Assembly: GCF_001039355.2 (NCBI RefSeq)
Contig: NW_019773672.1
Location: forward strand, 35,505 to 63,214
Direction: 5' to 3'
Source: Lingula anatina
Lineage: Eukaryota; Brachiopoda; Lingulata; Lingulida; Lingulidae
Length of the DNA: 27,710 nt
Position numbers and translations under genes: made by a program. Shown here piece after piece: positions 1 through 8,618 of the stretch. Under the pieces are notes generated by a model. It was not told where the DNA came from and ran no database searches. It saw only the letters and a list, made by a program, of their open reading frames with translations. Position 1 is the stretch's first letter. Each line of letters begins with the position of its first letter.

Positions 1-512
1 GTGGACCTTTTTCAATAAAACTGTTGTGTACCTAGATCAGATTTTGCCCTGAATGGACCTTTTCCTGACAAAAAGGGTGGTTCTTTCGAACCCCCCTCCT
101 CCCATTACCCCCTGGCTACAGACCTGAATACTGGACTATAATTAAGTCTATTTTAAGACATTTTTATGAAAAATAGGCCCACGACCGCATGAATAGCATG
201 ACTAATCTTCATCGCTCTATTTCTCTGCGTTCCCATCTCTTTCTTTTTAATTTTCGTTATGTCCATTCATTAAGATTTTCATTTTCCTTTTCATTCAAAA
301 CTTGTTTTCGATGTTAGATATTAAAGTATTTTTAACACTTGCTCATTTTATTAGAAGTGTATGTATTTATTTTTTCCATTAAATGATCATGAATTAAGAA
401 TTTTTATCATTATATTTATTTATCTTTTATAGAGTTTCTGTGAACTATATTTTCAGGTGATAAATCTGTGAGTCTAAACGAATTCCTGACCAAGTGGGGA
501 TCGCTCACTCTC

Positions 513-570
513 ATTGGATAGGTGCGTGATGACGTCATAACCTCGTTGGCCCACGTGACATCTCTGACGT
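513..570. promoter_or_regulatory. CRE / E-box / inverted CCAAT cluster
   Basis: Within about 60 bp there is an inverted CCAAT box (ATTGG, 513-517), a perfect palindromic CRE (TGACGTCA, 530-537), a palindromic E-box (CACGTG, 552-557) and a CRE half-site (TGACGT, 565-570). The local GC content is higher than in the surrounding DNA. Such grouping is typical of promoters bound by CREB/ATF and bHLH-ZIP factors. No transcript start or adjacent gene is visible, so the target is unknown. Confidence 0.35.
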
Positions 571-930
571 CCACCTCCTAATATGGACTTGTGTTTCCAG
601 AATACAGTATTTATTGATAGATATAAATTTTGCATAAATGTAAAATTATATTTAGATCATTCACAAAACAAAATAAAGACACATTCGTTGATCATAAGTA
701 CGTTTTCATCCAATTCGAAATTTAACTGGCAATCGTTGAAGACGGTATTAACGTAATCCGAGTAAGTGTTACTTTAGGAATTTGGTCCTACACTGTAAAG
801 CTCGCTATACATGAATTATCTAAAGTAAATTGTGTTAATATTGAACTTTTGTTTTAACTTCAGGAATAGACTCCTATATGGTCCACTCGTTATTTTTTAT
901 CACTCGTTGTTTTGATCCTAATATCACCAC

Positions 931-1027
931 AGGATTAAGATATCGTCAAAATTTAGTATCATCAATTAAGATTAAGATGTCATCAATATAGATTAAGATA
1001 TCATCTGAGGATTAAGAAAGCGTCAAG
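931..1027 (+). repeat. degenerate short repeat, GATTAAGATATCATCAA type
   Basis: Four imperfect copies of a unit close to GATTAAGATATCATCAA begin near 932, 970, 991 and 1010, with uneven spacing of about 20-38 bp. This looks like an eroded minisatellite; no function is visible. Confidence 0.5.
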
Positions 1028-1404
1028 AGTTGGATTTTTCCACTCCATTGAAACAAAATATCATGAACTTTCATAATTATGTGAAGGAGTGAATAACGTG
1101 CATGTATAATTTGTATAGGCAATAGCAGCTGCTCGGTCTCTGAAATTTTCTGTAGGACAAAGAATGATTCACGATTAAGATTTTTTCTCTCAAAAAAAGT
1201 TTAAAATTGTGACTGTGTTAACTTTGTGTAACTCTCCACTCGCCTACTCAAAATACATAAATTTCAAGTTGAAAATAAACATCAGCCCACATGTGCTTCC
1301 GAGCTTTTTTATGTGTACATTAAAACAACTCTTTCTTTTAAGCACAATTTACAGACAACAATTTAAAAACAACAATTTACAGATTCAGATACAAAAGAGA
1401 AGAG

Positions 1405-1823
1405 ACGAATGGTTTCATTAAAGCAAAACTTTATTGGGATATTCTGTTCGTCTTTGGCCATAGAGCAACGTGCACGTATTTAATTGCATGCTAGATCCAC
1501 TCGGGATGAGGAACTTCACATGAAATGAAATCCCACTTGATTTTTATTGCCTGATTCTGAATACTTCTTGTGTCTGATAAGTCTGATTATAAATCATATG
1601 GATTATCACTGAAATCGCAGGTACAAGGTTAATAAGGAAAGCCAGAGAGGGAGAAAGAAAGCGAGAGAGTATGAAGAAAGAGAGAAAAGAGCAAGAAAAG
1701 AGAGAGAGAGAAGCGTCACATTAATTCTGGTGAGGTTTTGTCTCACTGTTCCAACATTCTACGTAGATCGTCTATGTCCATCTGGGACATCGCGTCACCG
1801 TAATCCGATACTCCGTCCTGTTG
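1405..1823 (-). terminator. MytM: 3' UTR and poly(A) signals of the peptide gene
   Basis: After the stop codon, minus-strand AATAAA hexamers lie at 1548-1543 and 1435-1430. The second would place cleavage near 1405-1415. The UTR includes a long CU-rich stretch (the complement of the GA-rich tract at 1635-1716). Which signal is used cannot be told from sequence. Confidence 0.55.
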
Positions 1824-2019
1824 TTAAACAGCTACTTCCTTTTCGATTTCTCCCTCGTCGTTGGGTGAAGCAAGATCTGTGTCGAACTCGCCAGGGCTGA
1901 TCCTTTTGTCCTTATTATCATCCATCTCGGCAAATTTACGTTGGATGGTATCCGCGTCCACTTTCCCCTTGCTTCCTTTGATTGCTTGACCGAACTCGTT
2001 CAAATCCAGGTAGCCATTT
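1824..2019 (-). CDS. MytM: peptide gene exon 5: EF-hand pair and stop
   Basis: The acceptor is CTGTTTTTCAG. It codes for residues 109-172 and ends at TAA (1826-1824). It holds the rest of EF-hand 1 (GNGYLDLNEF), the linker helix around QRKFAEM, EF-hand 2 (DDNKDKRISPGEF) and an acidic end (EGEIEKEVAV). Confidence 0.87.
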
Positions 2020-4338
2020 CTGAAAAACAGTAGTACATGAAAAATTATTTCAATGAACAGGATTGATGGCTAAACATGTTATGTACTATTTTGTACTCAC
2101 TAAAGGCGACAAATATTTTCCAAACCAAGAGTACGCTAGGCCTCAGTTTAAACTAATAGGCAATTTAGTCATTTATTTATTTATTAAATTTCTAAAATTT
2201 CAATTCAACTTTGAATTATATAAAGGAAGAATTTGATCTGAAAATCACGAAATGATTTATTGAAAATGAACACCGTGGTTGGGTTTGTGTGCGTATTGTA
2301 GTTCTACTCCAGTGTTTCTAGTATATATTTTATCACAATGAATGAGATTGTTTGATTTACAAGTTTATTCTTGCAGGTATGAATGTCAAATAACTGAGAC
2401 AGGCAATAAATGGGACGTTTTCTGGAGCATTGCATAGCTTACCCGTCTTTGTCGAGGGCCGAAAAGGAACTTTGTGGGGATGCAGTTTCTTCGTTTTTGT
2501 CATCTAATTCTATCGATCTTTTCCCATACCAGCCACAATGACAAGTGGTCCTGAAAATAAATAAATATAAAACAGATCTACGAAGCTTAATTTTCACCAA
2601 AGAAGGGACTGAATTCGACCTTTTACATAATCAAGCTCTTAAAACGTTGCTTGTCATCTTATTAATTTGCTTATTAAAACCAAGTTTATATTTGCCACGC
2701 GATCTCCGTAAGGTACCAGTACATTGCCCGTTAATTCATTTTCGTGCGGCGTCTTTGCGGAGGTAGGCGGTGGCCGTGCAAAATCGTTCAAAATCGTACA
2801 GATTCAGGGATTCCGTAGCCTCTACGATTTGTCAAGGTAACTTTTTGTCAAATTTAAGCATTATCGTAGACGGGATGGCACGGTTCCCTGGGGGCATTGT
2901 TCGATGAACTTGCGCTGATCATGATAATGGTTGAACCTTTTGTTGGTCTCGTTCCCTTCCACGTTCGGTGGTTTTAGGCGGTATCACATTAGTAATTATG
3001 TTAAAAACTCTGAGTAATTAGAGTAATTTGTTTGCATGAATACGGAATTGTGCGTTTCCTTACTTCGGGCACAAAAGGTGCTAAAATCGCCGATAACGTC
3101 TCTATCTTCAAGGAAGCCGCACTGCACTGAAACCTCCGTATGACCTCCGTAAGACCACTTCTCAACAAACAACCGATTTTTCCCCACCTGGCCTCAAGGT
3201 CATTTTGGAAATGTGTCCCGGTGTAACAGGAATAGAAGTCTTAGGAATGGGAGTCCGGGCTCTCATTTGATTAGTAAAAGTGAGTCGGAGTGTTGAACTT
3301 AGTGTATGGGACGTATGTCACCTATACAAAGTAATGGGAATCGGACTACGGTGCCTCGCGGACTTCCATTCCTGTTACACCGACACCCGCGCATAATGTA
3401 TACGTAAACGCTCTTGCCGTAGTCAGTGGCCATTTTCGACGAAAAAAAAAATCAACGCACGACGACCGTGGCTAATGTGATCTAGGTTTAACCATGGTTT
3501 TGATTAAAATCATTCGATACAGAACCGCATCAAAAAATTCTTATTAATTAATATATAAATATACTACTTACCTTCCCCAATGTTTACTTAAATAACATCC
3601 AGAGCGATATCGACAACCACCACCGCAGTTACATCCGAATATATTGCATCGTCTATAGCCACAGTAGGGCGTTCCCTTGAATGAAAATTGAAATCAAACT
3701 GTCTATTAAAAGTTTTATATTCTTTAAAAAACTTTCTTACCCGTCGTTCCCTCTTCCCACTTTGTCTCTTTCTTCATTAAAATATATCTGTAGCTGACAA
3801 TTAAAGGGATAATAATTCTTCGTTTCGGCCACAAAATGAATTTTCCTGGAGTAAACAACAATTTTACCATACTTACCAATGCTTAATGAATCCATTTTTA
3901 CATTCAAAATTAGTCCCTGTTTTTTTTTTTTTTTTTTCTAAAAAGTTTGGTTTTTTGTTAAAATCTCTTAAGAGATTTTAACAGAGTAGCCATCAGTGGA
4001 GGTCACGTGGTCTAAAGACAAGCTCAGATATCAGAATAATAGCTATAACTGCCGTAAAACAGAATATGTTATTTTTCTGAGTTCTTCAAAATGTTTTTAT
4101 TGTGAAATATAGATCTCATACGAAGAGTTATTATCCCTTTAATTTATGTACACACACGCTTACCTATTCATTACAATTTTTATTTATTTATTTATTCAAT
4201 TGTGTGAAATGATTATGTCATATTTACACTTGTGCAGTCCTTGCAGTAGCCCTTAGTTGCTCTGCAGCACGCAGCCTCCGTCTGCAACACACATGACGAC
4301 CAGATAACCACCAACACAATCAACATATAAGAAGACAT
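1824..4338 (-). CDS. MytM: mytimycin-like 12-cysteine peptide precursor with EF-hand tail
   Basis: The joined CDS is 4338-4228, 3675-3572, 2550-2443 and 2019-1824, giving 172 residues. Every junction is GT-AG and the phases fit (0, 2, 2). Residues 1-22 form a signal peptide (hydrophobic MLIVLVVIW core, TEA cleavage). Residues 23-80 carry 12 cysteines (24, 25, 32, 35, 42, 47, 52, 54, 58, 64, 75, 77), including GTPYC and CNIFGCNC. G81-K82-R83 looks like a dibasic cleavage and amidation site. The acidic tail has two canonical EF-hand loops, 105-116 (DKDGNGYLDLNE) and 141-152 (DDNKDKRISPGE). This order (signal, 12-Cys peptide, EF-hand extension) is what is known for the Mytilus antifungal peptide mytimycin, and the CC...GTPY...NIFGC spacing agrees with it. 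Role inferred: a haemocyte peptide released by processing. Identification rests on memory of the family, not on an alignment. Confidence 0.85.
2443..2550 (-). CDS. MytM: peptide gene exon 4: last cysteines, GKR site, first half of EF-hand 1
   Basis: The acceptor TTATTTTCAG and donor GACGG|GTAAGC are both good. It codes for residues 73-107: TTCHCGWY, the GKR processing site, an acidic Ser/Thr-rich linker, and the DKD start of the first EF-hand loop, which is completed in the next exon. Confidence 0.87.
3218..3382. repeat. inverted repeat (foldback) in intron 3 of the peptide gene
   Basis: CGGTGTAACAGGAAT at 3219-3233 is repeated in reverse complement at 3368-3382, and the match runs on through GAAGTC with one mismatch (21 of 22). 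The arms enclose about 120 bp. The surrounding 2.7-3.5 kb is more GC-rich than its neighbours, so this may be part of an old inserted element. Confidence 0.6.
3572..3675 (-). CDS. MytM: peptide gene exon 3: cysteine-rich core
   Basis: The acceptor is CATTCAAG and the donor GGGGAAG|GTAAGT. The exon codes for residues 38-71, from GTPYC through KHWG, and holds six of the twelve mature cysteines. The CNIFGCNC-x-GGC block, the most distinctive part of the family, is here. It enters in phase 0 and leaves in phase 2. Confidence 0.87.
3803..4140 (+). mobile_element. MITE copy 1 with AAAGGGATAA terminal inverted repeats
   Basis: The ends AAAGGGATAATAATTCTTCG (3803-3822) and its complement at 4121-4140 differ at one of 20 positions. 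The element is 338 bp, has no coding capacity and sits in intron 2 of the peptide gene. AATT flanks both ends, but it is self-complementary, so it could be target duplication or end sequence. The interior has a poly-T run and a perfect 28-nt palindrome (3956-3983). A second copy lies inverted at 22909-23263. Confidence 0.8.
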
Positions 4339-4340
4339 GC
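4228..4340 (-). CDS. MytM: peptide gene exon 2: start codon, signal peptide, first four core cysteines
   Basis: The acceptor TTTGTTTCAG ends at 4341. The exon opens with GC and then ATG at 4338-4336. It codes for residues 1-37, from the signal peptide through CKDCTS. The donor AGT|GTAAAT leaves phase 0. This is the first ATG in the mature leader apart from one near the predicted cap site. Confidence 0.85.
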
Positions 4341-4549
4341 CTGAAACAAACAATTATTAAAAATAATGCTTTGAAATGAAAAAGAAAGATGATAAAAATG
4401 CAGAATTCCTAACGTTCCCCCCCCCCCTCTCTCTCGCCGCGGGAGCAAAAAAGAATCAACATTTAACAAAATGGATTGATTTCATCCTTCAAAAAATTAC
4501 TTATATACATGTATTTAAGTTAAAGAAGGGTTAAATACATAAGGCTCAC

Positions 4550-4646
4550 CTTTAATGATGTATTCTGTGTTAACCAGCTGCTGTTGTTCTTGCTCTTCGG
4601 TTTTTCAATCCTGTTAAACTCAGCCGAGAGAGACTGTCAGCATACT
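4550..4646 (-). other. MytM: non-coding first exon (5' UTR) of the peptide gene
   Basis: The start, about 30 nt after the TATA box, is inferred. The 3' edge is the donor TTAAAG|GTGAGCC at 4550/4549. An ATG at 4643-4641 opens a seven-codon frame ending in TGA; it lies almost at the predicted cap site, so it may be skipped or absent from the transcript. Confidence 0.65.
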
Positions 4647-4667
4647 GTCAAGTCCTCTGTTGCGGGA

Positions 4668-4676
4668 CTTTATATA
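4668..4676 (-). promoter_or_regulatory. TATA box of the peptide gene
   Basis: TATATAAAG on the minus strand lies about 126 nt upstream of the first splice donor, the right place for a start near 4646. A GGGACTTTAT stretch on the opposite strand (4664-4673), which resembles an NF-kappaB site at most positions, overlaps it. A TATA promoter suits an inducible or tissue-specific gene, unlike the TATA-less ANAPC5/GOLGA2 pair. Confidence 0.7.
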
Positions 4677-5554
4677 CTGTTCCAAGGCGGCCAATTTTTT
4701 AACGAAATAATTATTATGTAAATGTGGGTAAAGTAAGCTTTATGTATGTGATTAAGCAAACGGCTTCGGGCTATCCTGGCAACTTGATTGGATTTTCAAT
4801 GTTGAATTGACGAGTGTCAGTAACTTGAAGAAACACCCAAAGTCAGCAATAAGGACCGTATGTCCACAAAGAAAAGCCGACTTTTGGGCTTCTTAGTATA
4901 GCGTTTGTGTGAATACGGAATGAATTTACAACTTTTCATTGTTTTGTTACCAAACAATTATCCACACCTAGCACCATCGGCATTATGAGGACGTAAAAAA
5001 CAATAAGTGCCAATAAGTGTCCATTTTACGGATAGATACATACATGAAATGAAAAGTTTTTCCCCAAATGACAAGTCGTTTCCACTTGAAACAAATGGCA
5101 GCCAGAAAACATGTACTTCACAGAGCTAACATTTAAACTAAAAAGTCTTTGACTGGCGTCAGTAACGTATGTATCGTTTTGGGAGATGAAAATGGTAATT
5201 GCTGTGAAGAACTAAATAATGTGCATATAACCATTATGTGCTGTGTACACAATCGTTAACCTTGATATTAAGAATGGTTATCGTTACTAATTTTGTATAT
5301 ATTTTAAGAATATTTATGGAACAAATTGAAAACCGTTTTGCCTCTTATTATATTTCCAGAAGCATCCCCGCAACATATGAATCAAATGACTTTCCCAAGA
5401 CTACTTATTTATGATTGAGGAAAGTTATTGCAATAATCAATTTCAGATTTTACAGATACTAGTAAACATACTATTTAACACTGCACCTCAAATGTTTTTG
5501 TTGCTTATTTTTAATGCCTGTGAGAAAATTAGCAAAAGAAACCAATGCACGCAT

Positions 5555-5569
5555 ACACACACACGCACA

Positions 5570-5604
<35 letters not shown>
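5555..5604 (+). repeat. (CA)n(GA)n compound microsatellite
   Basis: A CA tract with a few interruptions is followed directly by a GA tract. It is intergenic. Confidence 0.95.
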
Positions 5605-5888
5605 CAAATTTTTCTCTTAACAGGGAATGTCCACCTAATATGAATACCAATAGACATGTTTTAATCAGATTTTGTGAAGCTTTGCACGAGGCAATTGGGC
5701 ACTTTGAATGGTTTTGCTCTTGATCGTGACAAAGATCTTTTCAACACTGTTCGTGTTCACAGAAAAGTAAGTTGAATTTAACAAAGAGGAAGCGAAAATA
5801 CTCGGTATGCTACGTTCAGAAATCCCTGAAAACAGGTTTTTTCTGTTAATTGTTGGAGCTAAATAGTGTTGAAAAATATTCAATGCAT

Positions 5889-5890
<2 letters not shown>

Positions 5891-5939
<49 letters not shown>

Positions 5940-5962
5940 GGAGAGAGAGAGAGAGAGAGAGG
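5891..5962 (+). repeat. (GT)n(GA)n compound microsatellite
   Basis: About 19 GT units run into about 16 GA units with one interruption. The GT part is complementary to the CA tract about 290 bp to the left. Confidence 0.95.
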
Positions 5963-7156
5963 ATTGCAAAACAAAAAAATACTGGTAGATTTTTTTCTTC
6001 TCCATTTTTTTGCATGTGATATGTTGAGGAGTGGAGATAGGCCTTTTTAAGCTTTAGCGTCTAGATAATTTATGCTTTTCTCCGTACTGATCACGCATTT
6101 ATTTGTTTTCGTTCCATTGTCTTTTGCGTGATTACAAGAATTTTCCTTTCTCATGTTGCATCCCACCATTCAACATTTCCTTATTAGGCAATTTCTAATA
6201 AACTTGTTTTCAATTAAAAATATTTAAAATATTGTTTGAATAACTCATGCTTGGGCATAGTGTTTAACACGTGGCAGTGACATGCAAATCTATTGAGAAA
6301 TTAACAAATCAAATCAAACTATGTCTGACTTTGACATTTTCCATCTTTTCTTACCACGAAATCAATTTTTATACTAGATGAGTCTTAAAGAAATTTAACT
6401 TACACTCAATATCTCCCTATACTTTTACTTATTTGATTGCTCTTTAATTATTACCTGCAATTAGTGAAAGTGTAAGCCAATAACTTTTTTCTTTTTTCTT
6501 TCATTAGAACGCACGATGACTTAATTCACTAAAATGTGCCGTCATTGTGGAAACAAGGATATGCCAAGAAAAGACCCAAAGCATTACCACGTGGAGATAT
6601 TGTCTAAGTAACATCCTGAAAAATATGCATGTTAATGTTGTCGTGGGACGAAGCTGGTTCCAAAAGGAACCGAGATACCATCATTTAAACCGCGGCCATT
6701 GTTTGTAATAACTGCATATACGAGTAAACTTTCTCAGTTAACGTTAAATGAACACCAACTAACCCAACTGAGAAAGCGGATCTTCTCTTCCCCCCCCCCC
6801 CCCACCCCTGGCTCTGCGTGCACGCTTATCCATTATGCTTTCGAAATGTTTCAGTCTTTTGCCAAATATTTTTTAATCTGCGTGAACAAAAACAATAGAT
6901 TGCATTGTGGCTTCTTAACTCTGAATGACTTTGCAAAGCGGGGAGCCTGTGGCCGGTAAAAGATCTGTTAATACATGTAGTTCTAAAACGTTGAAAGGCA
7001 ATGATAGTGTATGTGCATGTTTCAGGAAGAGTCTAAAGTGTGGGTTTGGCAATAGGCCTGTAGTTGTTTTTTTTTTTACAAAAATGCTTAGTTTGTTAGA
7101 AGTAGTAATGGCTGAATATCAATCAGTCCTGTAAGTTTTAAAGCAAAACATGGAAC

Positions 7157-7763
7157 ACGAAATATTATTTTTTCACATCATAGCATTTTCTAGGAGTGAG
7201 GTTGACCTTCCATGGCCTTCCATGTTTTCTTATTTATATAACGGTAATAATATATGTTGAAAAAAAAAACAGCGGAACTTTTGGAAAAAGGCACCGATCA
7301 CACCAATTTTGGAACCTGGACTTAATTTTATGAATTATTATCAGTACTGTCAGTTTGAAGAGAGGTTTTCCACTTATTATTATAACACTGAAAGTGCTTG
7401 GCGACAACGACAAAATCAATATCGGTATATAAAAATGAATGTTTCACACAAAAAATGTTTTAACTTCCAGAAAAATAATGCAATCAGGTTGATTTTTCGA
7501 ACCCAACTTGTATTTTGGGCCTATGAATCTTTTCAGTAAGTTTTTCTTTAATGGTCATTATGGCAGCAGTCCTTATAATAGGATTTCCTTCAATTTTGAT
7601 GCAATATTACATAATACTTTACACCATTCTTTTATAATATAATATAATATAATATAATATAATATAATATAATATAAGTATCCTGGATATTCAGGACATT
7701 TGAAGGATGTGGAAGTTCAACCTCACTCCTTGAAAATGCCATGATTTAAAAAGATATTTCACA
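7157..7763. mobile_element. element with about 65-bp imperfect terminal inverted repeats
   Basis: The left arm (7157-7222), containing GCATTTTCTAGGAGTGAGG, recurs as its reverse complement at 7702-7763, with further matches outward to GAAATAT and inward to CTTCCA. The element is about 607 bp and has no transposase. This fits a non-autonomous DNA transposon or foldback element; the family and target duplication are not identified. Confidence 0.6.
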
Positions 7764-8060
7764 AAAATCTTGTCAACTTCAGGAAAATAACCCAATCAGG
7801 CTGGTTTTCAAACCCAACCTGTATTTGAGTAATACTCATCATTTTTGTAAGTTTGAGGAGAATAAGTTTTCCTTAAAATGTGTTTTCTGTACTGCATATA
7901 TGCTTAGAAAAGGAAAACTGCATAATTTTTGGAGAAATGGTCTGATCAAGCCAACTTTTGAACTTGAACTGTATTTGATGACAATTCATCAGTTCTGTAA
8001 GTTTGAAGACAAAAGGTAAAACGATTTTCCACTTATCACTAAAAGTTCTTGACGAGGGTG
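7263..8060 (+). repeat. four diverged copies of a roughly 100-bp module
   Basis: Copies lie near 7263-7398, 7441-7545, 7755-7875 and 7903-8060. They share, in order, a GGAAAA-type start, CAATCAGGCTG or a variant, GAACCCAACCTGTATTT or a variant, and TCATCAGTTCTGTAAGTTTG or a variant. Short open frames run through them with related residues (for example CKFEE and CQFEE), but stops and frame changes break them, so I treat them as repeats rather than genes. Confidence 0.55.
7633..7676 (+). repeat. (ATAAT)n pentanucleotide microsatellite
   Basis: About nine perfect units of TATAA/ATAAT lie inside the long inverted-repeat element. Confidence 0.9.
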
Positions 8061-8443
8061 ATGACAGTGACCACAGGCACAGGTGATGGCTTTATGTACA
8101 AACACATCTGTCTGTATGTAAAAAAAAAGGAGAAATATTCATTTATTTCATGTAGTAAGATTATGTACAAAACCACTCCATGTATTACAATGTTCAGATA
8201 AGGTAAAGCAACATACTGGACATTACATCCAATGTGTCTCTCTGTTATATAGGTTTCAACAACTAATTTTTCTATAAATTATCCATCCACATAAGCTTAC
8301 CAAGTCTCAGTTCATTGAAGAGTTCCATGCTCTTTTGCCATTTCCAGCTACTAAATGAACCTGTGTATAAATTATTTCAATTTATTTTTATTTGTGCATT
8401 TTAGCTATCATGCTTTTAGATAGCAATGACAGTTAAGGCGTTT

Positions 8444-8449
8444 TTTATT
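8444..8449 (-). terminator. ANAPC5: poly(A) signal of ANAPC5
   Basis: AATAAA on the minus strand lies 107 nt beyond the stop codon, predicting cleavage near 8420-8430. It is the first strong signal after the stop. Confidence 0.6.
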
Positions 8450-8530
8450 AATCCAAGGGTTAAGCACAGCTGTGAGTTATTTTTCATTTCCTCCATAAGT
8501 AGATATTCCTTGTGAACTCCATCTTATAAT

Positions 8531-8618
8531 TTCTAATCCAGTTGTCTGAATTGTATTATAACACATTGATGGCTAGAGAGTTGACAGTTGGGTATTTCTG
8601 ATCCAGTTGTCTAAATTG
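8531..8618. repeat. 23-nt direct repeat across the ANAPC5 stop codon
   Basis: The segment 8596-8618, which codes for QFRQLDQ, recurs at 8531-8553 just beyond the stop codon with two differences in 23 nt. Confidence 0.75.

Larger units (their letters stand above)
1..1404. other. AT-rich flank without a recognisable gene
   Basis: I find no exon chain or conserved protein here on either strand. The one open frame near its right edge (1209-1421, plus) is low-complexity and resembles no family I know. The stretch contains a compact CRE/E-box cluster near 513-570 and a weak GATTAAGAT-type repeat near 931-1027, both listed separately. It lies downstream of the 3' end of the peptide gene and could be the flank of a gene outside the window. 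Confidence 0.6.
4680..8420. other. intergenic region between the peptide gene and ANAPC5
   Basis: No gene is supported here. Besides the repeats listed separately it contains a C-run near 6790-6804 and AT-rich filler. Open frames around the CA/GT microsatellites and at 6699-7134 are low-complexity or resemble nothing known. One good-looking acceptor (TTTCTTTCATTAG ending at 6507) leads into sequence closed in all three frames. Confidence 0.65.

Noticed and set aside
2996-3187. 63-codon minus-strand open frame in the peptide gene intron 3
   Set aside because: Including it would break the phase-2 junction between exons 3 and 4, and it has no recognisable motif.
5665-6015. 116-codon minus-strand open frame over the GT/GA microsatellite
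   Set aside because: The long runs of LS and TH are translated dinucleotide repeats; no family resemblance, splice context or start signal.
6507-6610. Strong acceptor-like tract followed by a small frame MCRHCGNKDMPRK
   Set aside because: All three frames are closed within about 30 bases of the acceptor and no donor or partner exon follows; the 25-codon frame is probably chance.
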